A stretch of 24,833 nt of DNA from positions 1 through 24,833 of IMG/VR virus record IMGVR_UViG_3300044951_001437. One strand, written 5' to 3'. This document shows, piece by piece, positions 13,108-19,050 of this stretch. Both the position numbers and the translations under genes were made by a program. The notes under the pieces are model-generated. The model worked only from the letters and a program-made list of their open reading frames with translations, ran no database searches and was not told where the DNA came from. Numbering within the stretch: the stretch's first letter is position 1; each line of letters starts with the position of its first letter. Source of the stretch: a virus.

Positions 13108-13908
13108 TTATGCGCGATAGTCAGTGCCATCAGGTTCGGGTGCGTCCTCGCATCCCTTGGTGACAATCTCTTGCACCTCGATGACAGGGGCGTGACTCGC
13201 CACACGGTCAAAGATGCTTTGAGTGGTCATCGTGCGGAAAGGCAGCTTGCTCAAGTCTCCCCCTTTCAGGTTCTCTGTGATGGAATTGTAAAGACTCCAG
13301 AGAGTGCGTCCCTTGAACTCTTCATGGCGCGGATTGCGGAACTCTTCAATCGCGGCGTAAATGTCGCGAGCGGGGAACGCTTTGGAATCAACAAGCGTCA
13401 CCATCAGATCAGCCGCTTGCGCGTCACTGATTTCCGTGGTTTTATAGCGATCAATGCGCAAGCCCATATCGTTCCAATGAGACACAACGCGCCCCACGGC
13501 ATCGCCAAGCACGCGAGGCAAATCGGTTAGAATGTTGAGGGTGTGGCGGCGAGCGAGCTTCACATCAGAAGCGAAGCAAAGATTCTCGCAAACCATCATG
13601 CGATTGCCGATGCAGACAGCGGCAGCAAAAGCCTTGTCGTGAGAGTTGCGCAAGCCAAGCACCACTTGGCGATCATCGCCAGAAATGCCCTTGCCAGTGA
13701 GTGCAAAGCCGCCGAAGTAGCGCAAGCCGCCACGGTGCAAAGCGTGTTCCTCTTCCAAGACAGTAAGACCAGCGTTCTCGATTGCCTTACGGGTGAGTGT
13801 GACAAGCAGGTCGTGAGGAATCGGGGTGTGTGACTCAGTAGCAGGTGGGGTTTCCACGCCGATGAGTTGCTCGAAGTTGACTTTGTTTTTTGCGATGATG
13901 AGTGCCAT
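13108..13908 (-). CDS. DUF932-family protein
   Basis: A 266-residue protein of the DUF932 family found on phages and plasmids. Recognisable segments: VVLGLRNSHDKAFAAAVCIGNRMMVCENLCF (about 82-112) and RTLWSLYNSITENLK (about 209-223). No catalytic role is established; members are often near anti-restriction or replication genes. Its G+C looks higher than its neighbours', suggesting a different origin or expression level. A single-gene unit with a long leader, bounded by repeat copies 3 and 4. Confidence 0.8.
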   Translation of the reverse strand: MALIIAKNKVNFEQLIGVETPPATESHTPIPHDLLVTLTRKAIENAGLTVLEEEHALHRGGLRYFGGFALTGKGISGDDRQVVLGLRNSHDKAFAAAVCIGNRMMVCENLCFASDVKLARRHTLNILTDLPRVLGDAVGRVVSHWNDMGLRIDRYKTTEISDAQAADLMVTLVDSKAFPARDIYAAIEEFRNPRHEEFKGRTLWSLYNSITENLKGGDLSKLPFRTMTTQSIFDRVASHAPVIEVQEIVTKGCEDAPEPDGTDYRA

Positions 13909-13963
13909 AATGGTAGTAGTAGTTAGTTAGTTTTGAAGTGTGCCAGTCATTGGCGACGAGGAA

Positions 13964-13991
13964 AGTGTAGCATTTCGGACGGAATTGTCAA
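13964..13991 (-). promoter_or_regulatory. Sigma70-type promoter of DUF932 gene
   Basis: TTGACA, 16 bp, TACACT, then TTCCTCGTC. The leader is 55 nt and ends CTACTACTACCATT before the ATG; because the TTCCTCGTC stays by the -10, it belongs to the promoter and not to a ribosome site. Confidence 0.82.
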
Positions 13992-14102
13992 TATGTTTTT
14001 TCTTTTTTTTCACAATTATTTTTGTGCGATTGCGCGAAAAAAGTTCTTGACACTCTCTAACGAAAAACCTCTAACAGATTTTTACTTACAGCAGTAATCT
14101 TC

Positions 14103-14191
14103 GTAAACCGTTAAGCGTCAACGACTTACAGCAAAACGACCCCTTCGGGGTCGCATCGGCGTAACTCGTTGATACTCAACAACTTATGACG
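14103..14191. repeat. 89-nt triple-hairpin repeat, copy 4
   Basis: Hairpin 1 has loop GCG with one stem mismatch; hairpin 2 has loop TTC; hairpin 3 has loop TAC, the reverse complement of the usual GTA. Confidence 0.92.
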
Positions 14192-14208
14192 CTTGAAAAA
14201 ATCCCCCA

Positions 14209-14258
14209 CTAGAAGTAAGCTGTAATCAGTCGGGGCATGAAGCCCCTTGTCCTTCTAG
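14209..14258 (-). terminator. Nested RNA hairpin, probable terminator
   Basis: On the - strand CTAGAAG and CTTCTAG (7 bp) enclose a GGGGC-TTCAT-GCCCC hairpin. The transcript then reads GTGGGGGATTTTTTC, so a T6 run follows. This is the best U-tract terminator of the leftward arm. Confidence 0.6.
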
Positions 14259-14268
14259 CGAGAGAAAA

Positions 14269-14403
14269 TTATTTCTTTTGTTCTGCTATCTGCTTCTTGC
14301 CATCGCGCCTAACAAGTTTATTTTGTGCGCGTTTTCTATCGCGTAGATGTTTCCACCATTCGACAGTTCTAACAGAACCTTTTGATTTACTTGATGAAGC
14401 CAC
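14269..14403 (-). CDS. Hypothetical basic protein, GTG start
   Basis: A 44-residue, very basic protein (VASSSKSKGSVRTVEWWKHLRDRKRAQNK...). No ATG is available in frame; GTG at 14403 is the likeliest start and overlaps the end of the upstream gene by 17 nt. The EWWKHLRDRKRAQ helix looks like a real protein segment. It may bind nucleic acid. An alternative is that it is the C-terminus of the upstream ORF reached by frameshift. Confidence 0.45.
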   Translation of the reverse strand: MASSSKSKGSVRTVEWWKHLRDRKRAQNKLVRRDGKKQIAEQKK

Positions 14404-14530
14404 GACATTCTTTTTTGTTAGATTCTTTTTTGCGATCCTTGAGGGCAAAGCAAGGGGGAGGCATAGGATGACGGCTTAGGTTGCGCATGTCAAGAGAATT
14501 TTGCGCGAGTTGTTTTTTGTGGCGTTTCAT
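14387..14530 (-). CDS. Hypothetical basic short protein
   Basis: A 47-residue basic protein (MKRHKKQLAQNSLDMRNLSRHP...). Its ATG overlaps the stop of the SprT-like gene (ATGA), implying coupling. A TTGACA lies inside it but without a good -10. Function unknown. Confidence 0.5.
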   Translation of the reverse strand: MKRHKKQLAQNSLDMRNLSRHPMPPPCFALKDRKKESNKKECRGFIK

Positions 14531-14880
14531 GCTATAGCTTGGTAGATGATTGGAATGTGAGTGCGAGCGGGTATTCCCATTTCTTTACACACGGCAGCGA
14601 AGTCTTTTCCGTGGAAACTACGGCGACCATTCTTAGTAAGAAGAAAACGATTGCCGTTGCGCTTCCACTGAATGTGATGAGCAATCTCATGCTTCAACAC
14701 TTCGTCGAAAGTTTTGAAAGAGCAGAGAATGCGTTTGCTTAGTTTGATTTTACCTTCAGCAACATAAGCAAGACCAAGATGACGTTCAGAGTTCATCCAT
14801 TGAATTTTGAGATGAGACATGCTCCATTGCTTTAGAGTCATGCGGATGTATTGTTCGATTTCGGAAGTGGTGGCAAACAT
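14527..14880 (-). CDS. SprT-like zinc metallopeptidase
   Basis: A 117-residue SprT-like protein: the metal-binding HEIAHH (64-69) with a third ligand candidate in SFHGKDF (His90), preceded by the strand-rich segment HLGLAYVAEGKIKLSKRIL. Relatives include the DNA-protein-crosslink protease Spartan and bacterial SprT. It is shorter than SprT (about 165 aa) and lacks the C-terminal zinc ribbon. It probably hydrolyses proteins bound to DNA; the substrate is unknown. Confidence 0.82.
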   Translation of the reverse strand: MFATTSEIEQYIRMTLKQWSMSHLKIQWMNSERHLGLAYVAEGKIKLSKRILCSFKTFDEVLKHEIAHHIQWKRNGNRFLLTKNGRRSFHGKDFAAVCKEMGIPARTHIPIIYQAIA

Positions 14881-14889
14881 GGCGGCGAA

Positions 14890-14918
14890 AGTTTAAGGTT
14901 TTTGGGTGGTGGTGTCAA
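14890..14918 (-). promoter_or_regulatory. Sigma70-type promoter of SprT-like gene
   Basis: TTGACA, 17 bp, TAAACT; the -10 ends 9 nt before the ATG. It lies wholly in the 3' end of the 14893 gene or just past it, and the TAA in the -10 is that gene's stop. Confidence 0.85.
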
Positions 14919-15105
14919 TCTTTTTTTTTAATTGTTTTAAATTAAATTCAGTTCTTATTTTGCAAGCAGTAAGAGCAAAAGAGGGAATCAAAAAACCCAT
15001 AGAACAAAACATAATCAAACCATCCAAAACAGTGCAGAGACCCTGCAAAGCGAAAAGTGGATATTCTAACAAATGAACTCTTTTTTTAACAAAGTGAATT
15101 TTCAT
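14893..15105 (-). CDS. Small membrane protein
   Basis: A 70-residue protein with a basic N-terminus (MKIHFVKKRVH), one or two hydrophobic segments (about 12-48), and a basic tail (LKQLKKKIDTTTQKP). The last residues are encoded by the next promoter. Probably in the inner membrane; role unknown. Confidence 0.65.
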   Translation of the reverse strand: MKIHFVKKRVHLLEYPLFALQGLCTVLDGLIMFCSMGFLIPSFALTACKIRTEFNLKQLKKKIDTTTQKP

Positions 15106-15114
15106 GGCGGCAAT

Positions 15115-15142
15115 AGATTAGTGTTTTTTGGGGAAGTGTCAA
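15115..15142 (-). promoter_or_regulatory. Sigma70-type promoter of 14893..15105 gene
   Basis: TTGACA, 16 bp, TAATCT; the -10 ends 9 nt before the ATG. Confidence 0.8.
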
Positions 15143-15153
15143 CATATTTTTAA

Positions 15154-15510
15154 TCAAAAAGCAGCAAAAACTTGTCTGCCATGCAATAGCACTTCTTCTG
15201 CGCGAAAGATGTTAGAACCTTGGCACTGAAACTGATCGACCTCATACGGGTTATATCTAACAGAAAGAAAAAACTTATTAGATTGAATGCCAGAAACTAA
15301 CGTGCCAATGATGAATGCGTGAACATTCTTCTTTTTCTGTTTAAGAACACGCTGACGACCAGCTTCTGACACTTTGAACTGCGCATTTCTAACATAAGCA
15401 CCTTCGACATGAGCGACAACTTTCCAACGTCCATTCACTTTTGTCTGGACAGACAACTTTTTCTTGTGGAGGTTGAAGTAGATTCTAACGATTTGATTGA
15501 GTGGTAACAT
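15154..15510 (-). CDS. Hypothetical beta-rich protein
   Basis: A 118-residue basic, strand-rich protein (MLPLNQIVRIYFNLHKKKLSVQTK...). The promoter at 15520-15548 fixes the start at 15510 and excludes an in-frame ATG at 15528, which lies inside the -10 region. The segment KLSVQTKVNGRWKVVAHVEGAYVRNAQFKVSE is typical of small phage proteins of unknown function. Confidence 0.75.
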   Translation of the reverse strand: MLPLNQIVRIYFNLHKKKLSVQTKVNGRWKVVAHVEGAYVRNAQFKVSEAGRQRVLKQKKKNVHAFIIGTLVSGIQSNKFFLSVRYNPYEVDQFQCQGSNIFRAEEVLLHGRQVFAAF

Positions 15511-15519
15511 GGCAAGAGA

Positions 15520-15548
15520 AAAATACACTTTCTGCGGCTATTTGTCAA
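15520..15548 (-). promoter_or_regulatory. Sigma70-type promoter of 15154..15510 gene
   Basis: TTGACA, 17 bp, TATTTT; the -10 ends 9 nt before the ATG. A tandem AT-rich repeat lies just upstream (15561-15602) in the place of an UP element. Confidence 0.8.
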
Positions 15549-15560
15549 CAACTTTTTGCG

Positions 15561-15602
15561 AATAAATAGCAAATAAATAGCAAATAAATAGCAAATAAAT
15601 AA
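15561..15602. repeat. 11-bp AT-rich tandem repeat
   Basis: About four copies of AAATAAATAGC. The 11-bp period puts the A-tracts on one helix face, immediately upstream of the 15510 promoter, so it may be bent DNA or an UP element. Confidence 0.75.
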
Positions 15603-15660
15603 CCTTCAAATAACCTTAGGGGTAGGAGAGGGGGAATCTAACAGATTTTAAGCAGGATGC

Positions 15661-15749
15661 GTAAACTGTTGAGTATCAACGACTTACGGCAAAACGACCC
15701 CTACGGGGTCGCGGCGGTGTAACTCGTTCATTATCAACGACTTACGACG
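15661..15749. repeat. 89-nt triple-hairpin repeat, copy 5
   Basis: Hairpin 1 has loop GTA, hairpin 2 loop TAC, and hairpin 3 the altered core TTCATTATCAA. It is one of the copies without a + strand TTGACA block on its left. Confidence 0.9.
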
Positions 15750-15793
15750 ATTGTCTTCGCGCTGCAATGTCAAGACTTTTTTTTGACAATTTT

Positions 15794-15823
15794 GGGGAGC
15801 GGTTAAACCATAAACCGCTCCCC
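15794..15823. terminator. Strong GC-rich hairpin after 15850 gene
   Basis: GGGGAGCGGTT pairs perfectly with AACCGCTCCCC (11 bp, 8-nt loop), 26 bp past the stop of the leftward 15850 gene. Leftward RNA reads AAAATTG after it, so there is no good U-tract; rightward RNA would read GTTTTG. Confidence 0.6.
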
Positions 15824-15849
15824 GTTTTGCCAATGCCACCAGAAAATTG

Positions 15850-16080
15850 TTAGACTTCGAAGCCTTCTTCTTCTAACAGTTCCACAACTGCATCTTGCGC
15901 GATGTTTTGCAATTCGGAAAGGTGTAAGCCGTCCCCCCATCGCTCGATGAGTTCTTCCATTTCATCGAGAGCGTTCATCACACAGGGCAAGTCGGGCAAG
16001 TCAGCGAGAGACAAGCTGCCCGACATTCTGAGGCAGATGTTATTCATTATCGTTATGCAGCGTTTGCGATTGTTAGTCAT
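15850..16080 (-). CDS. Hypothetical protein
   Basis: A 76-residue protein (MTNNRKRCITIMNNICLRM...), with a basic start and acidic helical second half (LLEEEGFEV). Own promoter with a 9-nt gap fixes the start. Function unknown. Confidence 0.72.
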   Translation of the reverse strand: MTNNRKRCITIMNNICLRMSGSLSLADLPDLPCVMNALDEMEELIERWGDGLHLSELQNIAQDAVVELLEEEGFEV

Positions 16081-16089
16081 GGCGGGGAT

Positions 16090-16117
16090 ATGTTAGTTGT
16101 TTTGGGGGGATTGTCAA
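16090..16117 (-). promoter_or_regulatory. Sigma70-type promoter of 15850..16080 gene
   Basis: TTGACA, 16 bp, TAACAT; the -10 ends 9 nt before the ATG. Confidence 0.82.
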
Positions 16118-16120
16118 GAT

Positions 16121-16306
16121 TTATTTTCTGTTTTTAAGTATTTCTTCCAATTTGTTTTTATCGTAAAAGAAGCTATCTTCATTCAATTTACCGAAGAAAA
16201 AAGATTTTGGTTCATCAGCGTCACTGATCTCATAGTCAAGAGAAGACAAGATTTCGTAAATGCTTGTGAGTAGGTGAACGGGAACTTCAATAGTTTGATT
16301 TGGCAT
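16121..16306 (-). CDS. Hypothetical small protein
   Basis: A 61-residue protein (MPNQTIEVPVHLLTSIYEILSS...LEEILKNRK), probably two helices around an acidic loop. The start is fixed by the promoter at 16316. Confidence 0.7.
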   Translation of the reverse strand: MPNQTIEVPVHLLTSIYEILSSLDYEISDADEPKSFFFGKLNEDSFFYDKNKLEEILKNRK

Positions 16307-16315
16307 GGCAAGAAA

Positions 16316-16343
16316 ATGTTAGTTGTTTTGGGGGGATTGTCAA
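16316..16343 (-). promoter_or_regulatory. Sigma70-type promoter of 16121..16306 gene
   Basis: TTGACA, 16 bp, TAACAT; the -10 ends 9 nt before the ATG. Confidence 0.82.
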
Positions 16344-16358
16344 GATATTTTTTTTTGA

Positions 16359-16631
16359 TTAAAAAGGGCAATCATCATCACCTTTTGCGTGTTGCGCGAT
16401 AGCTCCAGCCCAGGTTTTTGCTTTCAACGATGCGAGATACGCTTGATGCTCCAACCATTCCTCATGAGTGCTATTATCTTCGGGGTGTTGTTGTTCTTCC
16501 CCGCGATAAAACGGGTTGCGCTCCCAAGTGTCCCAGCCTGTCAAAATCCATTGGCGGTCTTGTTGCTCCATGCCGAAAATTTGAACTTGTTCGGCAATGC
16601 CTTCTGCGATGATGTGTTGTCTTGCGTCCAT
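16359..16631 (-). CDS. Hypothetical protein
   Basis: A 90-residue protein (MDARQHIIAEGIAEQVQIFG...KGDDDCPF). The promoter at 16645 places the start at 16631, not at the upstream in-frame ATG at 16664. It is rich in Trp, Glu and His with an acidic DDDCPF end. No family recognised. Confidence 0.72.
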   Translation of the reverse strand: MDARQHIIAEGIAEQVQIFGMEQQDRQWILTGWDTWERNPFYRGEEQQHPEDNSTHEEWLEHQAYLASLKAKTWAGAIAQHAKGDDDCPF

Positions 16632-16644
16632 GTGGTGTGCGAAA

Positions 16645-16673
16645 AGAGTAACAGAAAAAACCAATCAGCGCAA
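16645..16673 (-). promoter_or_regulatory. Sigma70-type promoter of 16359..16631 gene
   Basis: TTGCGC, 17 bp, TACTCT; the -10 ends 13 nt before the ATG. TTGCG is a recurrent alternative -35 in this arm. Confidence 0.7.
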
Positions 16674-16755
16674 GTATTTTCTTTGATTATTTTCCGAAAA
16701 AAAGTTTGTCATACGTGCAAAAAAAACTTGACAAGTCGAGCCATTCGCTCAAGTC

Positions 16756-16844
16756 ATAAACCGTTGAGCGTCAACGACTTACGACAAAACGACCCCGAAG
16801 GGGTCGCGTCGATGTAACTCGTTGAGCGTCAACAACTTACGACG
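16756..16844. repeat. 89-nt triple-hairpin repeat, copy 6
   Basis: Hairpin loops are GCG, GAA and GCG. A + strand TTGACA lies 22 bp to its left, and the flank CGCTCAAGTC is shared with copy 3. Confidence 0.92.
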
Positions 16845-16860
16845 ATTTGTTAGAGTGTTG

Positions 16861-16882
16861 AGCCAGCCCCGAAGGGCTGGCT
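16861..16882. terminator. GC-rich hairpin after 16895 gene
   Basis: AGCCAGCCC-CGAA-GGGCTGGCT, a perfect 9-bp stem, 12 bp past the stop of the leftward 16895 gene and directly before repeat copy 6. No U-tract. Confidence 0.6.
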
Positions 16883-16894
16883 GTGTGTTTTCTG

Positions 16895-17044
16895 TTAGAC
16901 GAACTCCAGAGTGCCTAACGGAACTTCATCCTCACGCCCATCCTCAAAGCGGATGAGGGCGCGATTTCCAACTGGAGTATTGACAACTTCGACTAGCTCA
17001 ACTTCTGAGCCACAGTAAATGACGATTTCGATTTCTTCGATCAT
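16895..17044 (-). CDS. Hypothetical beta-rich small protein
   Basis: A 49-residue acidic protein (MIEEIEIVIYCGSEVELVEV...), likely a small beta barrel. The ATG at 17044 is set by the promoter 9 nt upstream; longer versions of the frame would translate the promoter itself. Confidence 0.72.
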   Translation of the reverse strand: MIEEIEIVIYCGSEVELVEVVNTPVGNRALIRFEDGREDEVPLGTLEFV

Positions 17045-17053
17045 GGCGGGGAA

Positions 17054-17082
17054 AGAATAGAATGTTTTTGCGGGATAGTCAA
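17054..17082 (-). promoter_or_regulatory. Sigma70-type promoter of 16895..17044 gene
   Basis: TTGACT, 17 bp, TATTCT, TTCCCCGCC; the -10 ends 9 nt before the ATG. Confidence 0.85.
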
Positions 17083-17113
17083 CAAGTTTTTTGTCTTTTT
17101 TTTGCATTTTTTT

Positions 17114-17145
17114 GAGGGGAGCGGCTAACCATAACCGCCCCCCTC
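17114..17145. terminator. GC-rich hairpin after 17155 gene
   Basis: GAGGGG/CCCCTC and GCGG/CCGC form a stem with one mismatch, 9 bp past the stop of the leftward 17155 gene. Leftward RNA has an A-run after it, rather than a U-run. Confidence 0.55.
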
Positions 17146-17154
17146 TGCCATGCA

Positions 17155-17451
17155 TCAATCCACCACGATTGAAAATTCTTTGTCGATCTTGCCGCATTTC
17201 AGGGCAAGGACTTTTTCGGGTTTGAAGCAGAAGTAAGAATTTCTGTTTCTGTCCACGGCGAACATGTAACCGCCTTGGCGAAGCGCGTCAGTAGCAGGTG
17301 AACCAGTCCCTTTGATTAGACCAGTGAAACGATCTTTTGCGTTAATGGTGCGGATTGTGCCATCTTTCTTGACGAAAGTTAGAGAAAAGAATTTTCCTTT
17401 TGTTGCGTCGATGAGGGCGGTGATTTCTTCTTTAGTAGGTGCGTTTTGCAT
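17155..17451 (-). CDS. WYL_2-like SH3-barrel phage protein
   Basis: A 98-residue protein; KGKFFSLTFVKKDGTIRTINAKD...GLIKGTG (about 19-50) matches the small Sm/SH3-like barrel proteins (WYL_2 type) common in phages. The ATG at 17451 is used because the promoter leader ends there; a longer upstream frame runs through the promoter. Possibly a nucleic-acid or ligand binder; unproven. Confidence 0.68.
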   Translation of the reverse strand: MQNAPTKEEITALIDATKGKFFSLTFVKKDGTIRTINAKDRFTGLIKGTGSPATDALRQGGYMFAVDRNRNSYFCFKPEKVLALKCGKIDKEFSIVVD

Positions 17452-17479
17452 AGTATTTGGTTTGTTAGTAGGCGGGGAA

Positions 17480-17508
17480 AGTTTAAGGGTTTTGGGAGGG
17501 TTTGTCAA
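17480..17508 (-). promoter_or_regulatory. Sigma70-type promoter of 17155..17451 gene
   Basis: TTGACA, 17 bp, TAAACT, TTCCCCGCC. The leader is 28 nt from the -10, containing TACTAACAAACC and ending ATACT before the ATG. Confidence 0.83.
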
Positions 17509-17509
17509 C

Positions 17510-17695
17510 TTATTTTTTGCTGTTTTTAGCAGAAGTTTGCAAACGTGCAAGAGTATAGCAAGTTGCGCCAAAAACAAGGAAACAAACACAATCAAACAGT
17601 TGGTTTTTTCCGCCATAGATGGTGAAAGCGCAAAGGCTGAAAGTAGGCGAGAGAGTAACGGCTGCGGATGATAAGATGAGGATTGCATTTTTCAT
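17510..17695 (-). CDS. Small membrane protein
   Basis: A 61-residue protein with a hydrophobic N-terminal segment (MKNAILILSSAAVTLSPTFSL) and a second one (CVCFLVFGATCYTLARL), then a basic tail (AKNSKK). It lies 27 nt downstream of the 17723 gene and has no promoter of its own, so the two form an operon. Confidence 0.6.
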   Translation of the reverse strand: MKNAILILSSAAVTLSPTFSLCAFTIYGGKNQLFDCVCFLVFGATCYTLARLQTSAKNSKK

Positions 17696-17722
17696 TGTGG
17701 TGATGTTGTTTTTTTTGTTAGA

Positions 17723-17866
17723 TTATTTGATCCAGTCAGTGATTGCTTTAACGCCATCGGTGATTGCAATGACGATTGTGATACCAACCATTGAAAGGCA
17801 TACGCCGATAACGATTGCAAGGAGGGCGGCTAAGGCATCAAAGAGAGATTCAGTTGCGTATTTCAT
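17723..17866 (-). CDS. Small membrane protein
   Basis: A 47-residue protein, MKYATESLFD then a 25-residue hydrophobic stretch (ALLAIVIGVCLSMVGITIVIAI). The promoter at 17895 and its leader place the start at 17866; an in-frame ATG at 17962 lies upstream of the promoter. Single-pass membrane protein of unknown role. Confidence 0.68.
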   Translation of the reverse strand: MKYATESLFDALAALLAIVIGVCLSMVGITIVIAITDGVKAITDWIK

Positions 17867-17894
17867 ATATGTGGTGTTGTTAGTAGGCGGGGAA

Positions 17895-17923
17895 AGAATA
17901 GTCTTTTTTTTGGCATCCGTCAA
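17895..17923 (-). promoter_or_regulatory. Sigma70-type promoter of 17723..17866 gene
   Basis: TTGACG, 17 bp, TATTCT, TTCCCCGCC. The leader is 28 nt, starting TACTAACAACACC as at 17480. Confidence 0.82.
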
Positions 17924-18023
17924 CATTTTTTTTGTTTTATTTTCGAAAAAAAGTTTGGTCATAATGTGTTTTTTTTCTTGACAAGCGTCTAACGAAAACG
18001 GCTTTTTCGCATAGTGCGTCTTC

Positions 18024-18112
18024 GTAAAGTGTTGAGCGTCAACGACTTACAGCAAAATGACCCCTTCGGGGTCGCCTCGACGTAAGTCGTTGAGTATCAA
18101 CAACTTATGACG
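18024..18112. repeat. 89-nt triple-hairpin repeat, copy 7
   Basis: Hairpin loops are GCG, TTC and GTA. Hairpin 1 begins GTAAAGTG. A + strand TTGACA lies 40 bp to its left. Confidence 0.92.
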
Positions 18113-18144
18113 ATGCTACACGGAGGCGATTGTCAACAAGTTTT

Positions 18145-18351
18145 TTACGCTTTTTCGTTTTTTCTTGCGCGAATCTTGCGGAACTTCCTGAGAGTATAGG
18201 CAGCTTCTTTGCGACTAACAGAAATGCAGTTCGCCTCGGTGTCAACAAAAAAAGTGATTTTCGGGGCAATCAATCTGTTTTTTGATGTCAAGATTTGACA
18301 ATTAGAAGAATAGTAGTAAGTGGTATAGATGCGGCGTATGATGTGTGTCAT
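18145..18351 (-). CDS. Hypothetical basic protein
   Basis: A 68-residue basic protein (MTHIIRRIYTTYYYSS...RKFRKIRARKNEKA). The start is set by the promoter at 18361; upstream in-frame ATGs are outside the transcript. The Arg/Lys-rich C-terminus suggests nucleic-acid contact. Confidence 0.68.
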   Translation of the reverse strand: MTHIIRRIYTTYYYSSNCQILTSKNRLIAPKITFFVDTEANCISVSRKEAAYTLRKFRKIRARKNEKA

Positions 18352-18360
18352 GGCGGGGAA

Positions 18361-18389
18361 AGAATAGTTTATTTTGTGCGAATAGTCAA
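18361..18389 (-). promoter_or_regulatory. Sigma70-type promoter of 18145..18351 gene
   Basis: TTGACT, 17 bp, TATTCT, TTCCCCGCC; the -10 ends 9 nt before the ATG. Confidence 0.85.
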
Positions 18390-18401
18390 CATTTTTTTGA
18401 T

Positions 18402-18713
18402 TTATCCTACGACAACTTCGAAAACTGTTGTGATGTATTCGCGCACGGTGCAGAATGTTTTTGTGGTGATGTTTTCCCAAGGGATGAAATGCTCGACAAC
18501 TGCGCCATGGTTGCAGTATTGAGCAAGACCATCTTTTGTTGCAATGCCCATGATTTCATCGCCTACGGTGTAGGTTTTGATTTGACCATAACCATAGTCA
18601 AGTGTAAACTCTACTTTCGCAAAGTATTTGTCCTCAAATCTTTGTGTTGTTTTGTTAGTGGTATCGAGGGGAATTGCTTTGTAGTGAGGCTTGAGGTTGG
18701 GCTGAGCAGTCAT
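18402..18713 (-). CDS. Hypothetical beta-rich protein
   Basis: A 103-residue strand-rich protein (MTAQPNLKPHYKAIPLDTTN...), start supported by the promoter at 18736. No known motif; the GDEIMGIATKDGLAQY part resembles a small barrel. Confidence 0.72.
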   Translation of the reverse strand: MTAQPNLKPHYKAIPLDTTNKTTQRFEDKYFAKVEFTLDYGYGQIKTYTVGDEIMGIATKDGLAQYCNHGAVVEHFIPWENITTKTFCTVREYITTVFEVVVG

Positions 18714-18735
18714 AAAGTTATTTTTTGGTAGGGAA

Positions 18736-18764
18736 AGAATACACTGGAAAGCGTATCAAGGCAA
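18736..18764 (-). promoter_or_regulatory. Sigma70-type promoter of 18402..18713 gene
   Basis: TTGCCT, 17 bp, TATTCT, TTCCCTACC. The ATG is 22 nt from the -10. Confidence 0.7.
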
Positions 18765-18852
18765 GAGCTTTTTTTATTTTTATTTTGCGATATGGCGTAT
18801 TTTTTCTTGACAATCTTCTAACGAAAACCGCTTTTTTGCATAGCGCGTCTTC

Positions 18853-18941
18853 GTAAACCGTTGAGCGTCAACGACTTACGCCAAAACGACCCCGAAGGGG
18901 TCGCGTCGATGTAACTCGTTGAGTTTCAACGACTTATGACG
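18853..18941. repeat. 89-nt triple-hairpin repeat, copy 8
   Basis: Hairpin loops are GCG, GAA and GTT. The + strand TTGACA lies 40 bp to the left. Confidence 0.92.
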
Positions 18942-18979
18942 ATGACAAGGTGGGGGGAGTTGTCAAGCTTTTTTTTTAT

Positions 18980-19036
18980 TTATTTTCTATCTGCTATCAG
19001 GAACAACAGCACCGCAACAATCAAGAGAAAAATCAT
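18980..19036 (-). CDS. Tiny hydrophobic peptide
   Basis: An 18-residue ORF, MIFLLIVAVLLFLIADRK: a single membrane helix with a basic end. It starts 14 nt after the GP88 paralogue B stop. The parallel with the 20-residue hydrophobic ORF after paralogue A is the main support. Confidence 0.45.
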   Translation of the reverse strand: MIFLLIVAVLLFLIADRK

Positions 19037-19050
19037 TTTTCTGTTAGATG

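Noticed and set aside
14403-14460. Programmed -1 frameshift at the A6G strings
   Set aside because: The slippery phase (A AAA AAG) fits the downstream frame as zero frame, not the upstream ORF; joining the two would need +1 slippage, for which I see no signal.
14237-14479. 80-codon + strand ORF
   Set aside because: Antisense to the two basic ORFs and the nested hairpin; no promoter.
17867-17962. Upstream start (ATG 17962) for the 17723 membrane protein
   Set aside because: It lies upstream of the -35, so it would not be in the transcript; the leader points to 17866.
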